NCBI RefSeq assembly: GCF_918797505.1
Contig: NC_092799.1
Coordinates: 30,330,597-30,394,596 of the forward strand
From: Bemisia tabaci
Taxonomy: Eukaryota > Arthropoda > Insecta > Hemiptera > Aleyrodidae
Reading direction: 5' to 3'
Length of the DNA: 64,000 bases
Positions 61,495 to 64,000 of the stretch are shown here, one piece after another; position 1 is the stretch's first letter; the number at the start of each line of letters is the position of its first letter. The position numbers were made by a program, and so were the translations under genes. A model generated the notes under the pieces. That model worked only from the letters and a program-made list of their open reading frames with translations, had not been told where the DNA came from and did no database searches.

Positions 61495-63379
61495 ATCTGT
61501 AAAAGAGTTGGGAGAAACGAGCCTGAACGTAAAATAAAAGAAAATCTGATAAATATATTAGGTTGAAGAGGTCAATCATTCGCAGGTCGGTGTACAAAAC
61601 ATGCAAATATTTACAAAAATTGACCATCATTTCTAAGTTGGAGACCGATAAACCGCGAATTTGAGAAGAACGCAGTTGAAGTTTGTCGGCTTTGGATATG
61701 ATCAATTTCTGACACTCATTGCTCATGATGCCATGAAATGTGATTTAATGTGTTTCAGGATTTTAGAAAACATTTAGTACGAAGATCGGAAAAATCTCTA
61801 TTTTTAACCTCAAAGCAAGTTTTCGATGTACCGAATGGTTTAAGTATTATAAGAAGTAGCATGATCTGTCGAGTACATTAAGTAGAGAATATAGAAAATG
61901 GAACATGGAATATGAAAATAGGAATAGAGATCACATTAACCGTACGTAAGCGAGAGGTGACAGAGAAACAGGTGGTTCTCCTTCAATTCATGAGATAGGC
62001 AAAAGCGGTCCCACGGGAGTCGCAATAGTTGTATCTTGGACTTCATGAATTGGAGATCAGCGTTTCTCATTGCTCAGAGGTTTCGGATGTCAACTTTGGG
62101 ACAATTTTCGTATACCAGTCCCAGTCGCGTTTATTGTTAGTCAGAGCAGGCGGATTAAGGGTGGCACATGAGGAGGCGCCATCTCAAAAGCCAGCTGGAA
62201 TGAGAGGAAAGAAATAAGAGGAAAGGTGTAAGAGAGGAGAGAAAAAATTAATTGTAACGATAAGTATCGAATTTACCATTTGATTTTTTTGGTAGTTAAG
62301 TGAATTTTAAAGGGTTCATGAAAATAATTCAGCCTTTTAGCATAAAAAATGATTTGGACGATAACGTCTTCAATGAACTTTGAACTTGAATATTAAGGCG
62401 AAAAAAACGAGCTTCAGTTTTCAATTTCCTCCTAAGGTATATAGCCAAGACAGGTCATACTCCAGCGGGCTAATGTATTTTTCTCCCCTGGAAACGTAGA
62501 TAAGCTGCTCATTTAAACGCTAAGTTTCTCTGTAATAAATCTATTTTTCTCCAATTTCTCATTTCGGAAAAGAATACGAAAAATACTGCGAGCTCAGCTC
62601 ATTAAGCATTCTCAGATGAAGCAATAAAATTTGTGTGTGCTAATTCTCCATTGCAATAATGCAATAATTGCATGAAAAGCAAAACAGGTACAAAAACTTT
62701 GAAACGCACACTGGAAAAAAAAACATTGGATCTAGAGTCCAGACTCTTGAAAACATTTGCAAGAAAAAATACTCTTGATTCAATCGGATTTTTGCTTGAA
62801 TCAAAACGAAATTCGCTTAAATTAAGAGGCTTGGTTCTTGATTTAAGCTAGATTCTGATTGAATCAAGAGTACTTTTTCTTGTCGATGTTTTTAAGAGTC
62901 TGGACTCTAGATCCAATGTGTTTTTTTGTTCCAATGCAGCAAATGAGCTTCATGTGTACTTTTATTGTCGTTACGTGTCGGTAATTTCTCGGCACAATCC
63001 ACCAACGGCGCATGGCTGTTTGCCCTTATTTGCGGCGCGATATCTTCCCTCGATCCCTTATCGCGCCCTGTTTAACCCTTGTCCAGCCGGGAGTCCACTT
63101 TCCCCTGTGACTTCCGGCCTCCTTATCAGTCGGAATTACTTCCTTTTCCTCCTCCGACCAAGATACGAGAGGGTAACAATGGACAGAGGTGTATGGTTGC
63201 GCGTTTTGTCATAGTTCACTTTTGCCCCCGACCCACATCCGACGTCGCCGTCGTTTTGACAAGCGGTTATTAACGACCGAGCCTCCCGAGGCCTGCGTGG
63301 AGGTTGATTAAGGGTTCAATTTTTTCTTGGGGTCAAAGTCGGTTGCCACCGTTCGCTCCACCAGTGACGTGGCGTGCTT
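61495..63379. other. unassigned sequence, one miniature element inside
   Basis: Apart from the foldback element at 62709-62936, I see no gene, repeat or RNA. Open frames are short and not protein-like. Confidence 0.4.
62709..62936. mobile_element. long-arm inverted-repeat miniature element, CACTGGAAA ends
   Basis: 228 bp. Left arm begins CACTGGAAAAAAAAACATTG and continues GGATCTAGAGTCCAGACTCT; the right arm is its near-perfect complement, also including ACTCTTGATTCAATC/GATTGAATCAAGAGT. Arms of 80 bp or more give a strong foldback. No coding content. Confidence 0.8.
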
Positions 63380-63520
63380 TGCGATATATCGATTGATCTG
63401 CCATTTGAACCTACGGAAAAGGATCGATAAGCAGGGTGCTTGCAACGAACACCTTAACAATCGATTCTTTATTATAGGTTTAAATGGGGGAAATATCGAT
63501 AAATCGATCATCCACGCCTC
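63380..63520. repeat. imperfect palindrome with TATCGATA words
   Basis: GATATATCGATTGATC...ATTTGAACCTA on the left pairs with TAGGTTTAAAT...ATATCGATAAATCGATC on the right, around a centre with GGATCGATAAGC/CAATCGATTC. TATCGATA also resembles the DRE core of insect promoters. Confidence 0.5.
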
Positions 63521-63937
63521 GCCAATGCGGTCCACAGTTGTGACCGTTGATGGGAGTGCACTCCTACTCAAGTGGATATAAGTTGACCGATCGAGTCTTG
63601 AAAACGAAGAAGGTAGTCATGAAATCTAGAGCGTGGGATCGAGGAGCGAATCAATTTGTAGAAACTGTGAAGTTTCAAAAGTGCTCACCACTCTATTGCA
63701 AGTTTAAATTTTTTCCTGTTGTTTTTTTGAGCCATTTTCATGAAATGTGATGGAAACTTTTTAGGGCATTTTCCAAGATGAAACGCGTCATGGTTTTGTA
63801 GAGGGAAACTCAGACCTCCTGTATCATGCCCTTTTCTCGGTTTTTATGGATTCATACGTCTTTTTCGACATTTAAACCTAAATCAACACTGAAACGTTCA
63901 AAAGCAGCCAATGATTGTCTGAAATGTCGGCCCCTAG

Positions 63938-64000
63938 ACTGCCTTGGCAGGGAAGAACGCTGCATGAGCCTTCAGACGCTGCCAAATTTCCGCGGACAAA
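63938..64000. mobile_element. CTAAGGAAGAA-end miniature element, cut by window edge
   Basis: The last bases (ACTGCCTTGGCAGGGAAGAA, then CGCTGCATGAGCC and GCTGCCAAATTTCC) resemble the left end of this family. The rest lies outside the window. Confidence 0.45.

Overview
This window is a piece of an insect genome: AT-rich, spliced genes with long introns, and many short non-autonomous DNA transposons. No bacterial, viral or organellar features are visible. The species cannot be fixed from the sequence; a large-genome insect such as a hemipteran is my guess only.

The one gene I can assign firmly is a tramtrack (ttk) orthologue on the minus strand, a BTB/POZ zinc-finger transcriptional repressor. 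Its four shared coding exons lie at 33726-33456 (5'UTR plus first half of the BTB domain), 31851-31320 (second half of BTB, polyglutamine tract, AT-hook), 29503-29309 and 28111-28046 (acidic/Ser/Pro linkers). Two alternative terminal exons follow: 21207-20459, which carries the Ttk69-type pair of C2H2 fingers, and 8123-7447, which carries the Ttk88-type pair. Every junction has GT-AG borders and a consistent reading phase (0 after the first coding exon, 1 afterwards). Both terminal exons accept the same phase, so the isoforms are predicted at 574 and 550 residues. The common half dimerises and the chosen 3' exon sets DNA-binding specificity.

Layout: 1-7446 is downstream of the Ttk88-type stop (probable 3'UTR then unassigned). 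8124-20458 holds the Ttk69-type 3'UTR and the long intron leading to the Ttk88-type exon. 21208-28045 is intron and contains a possible small plus-strand ORF with a 60-bp intron (24831-25238). From about 36.6 kb rightwards the sequence becomes more GC-rich and is packed with repeats: hAT-type miniature elements with exact 8-bp target duplications, several other inverted-repeat elements, about 280-bp and 334-bp tandem repeats, and nested insertions. I infer that this is mostly the first intron of ttk, because a GC-rich segment at 58.2-58.75 kb has the look of a minus-strand promoter with an initiator motif and a 5' splice donor. A GC-rich, proline-rich open frame on the plus strand at 56.66-56.88 kb could be an exon of another gene. 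No tRNA, rRNA, CRISPR array or intact transposase gene was found.

Most novelty here is structural: a minisatellite unit inside the hAT family that reappears as a perfect 33-bp-arm hairpin inside a different element, one transposon inserted in the terminal repeat of another, and the contrast between a repeat-poor coding half and a repeat-packed upstream half.
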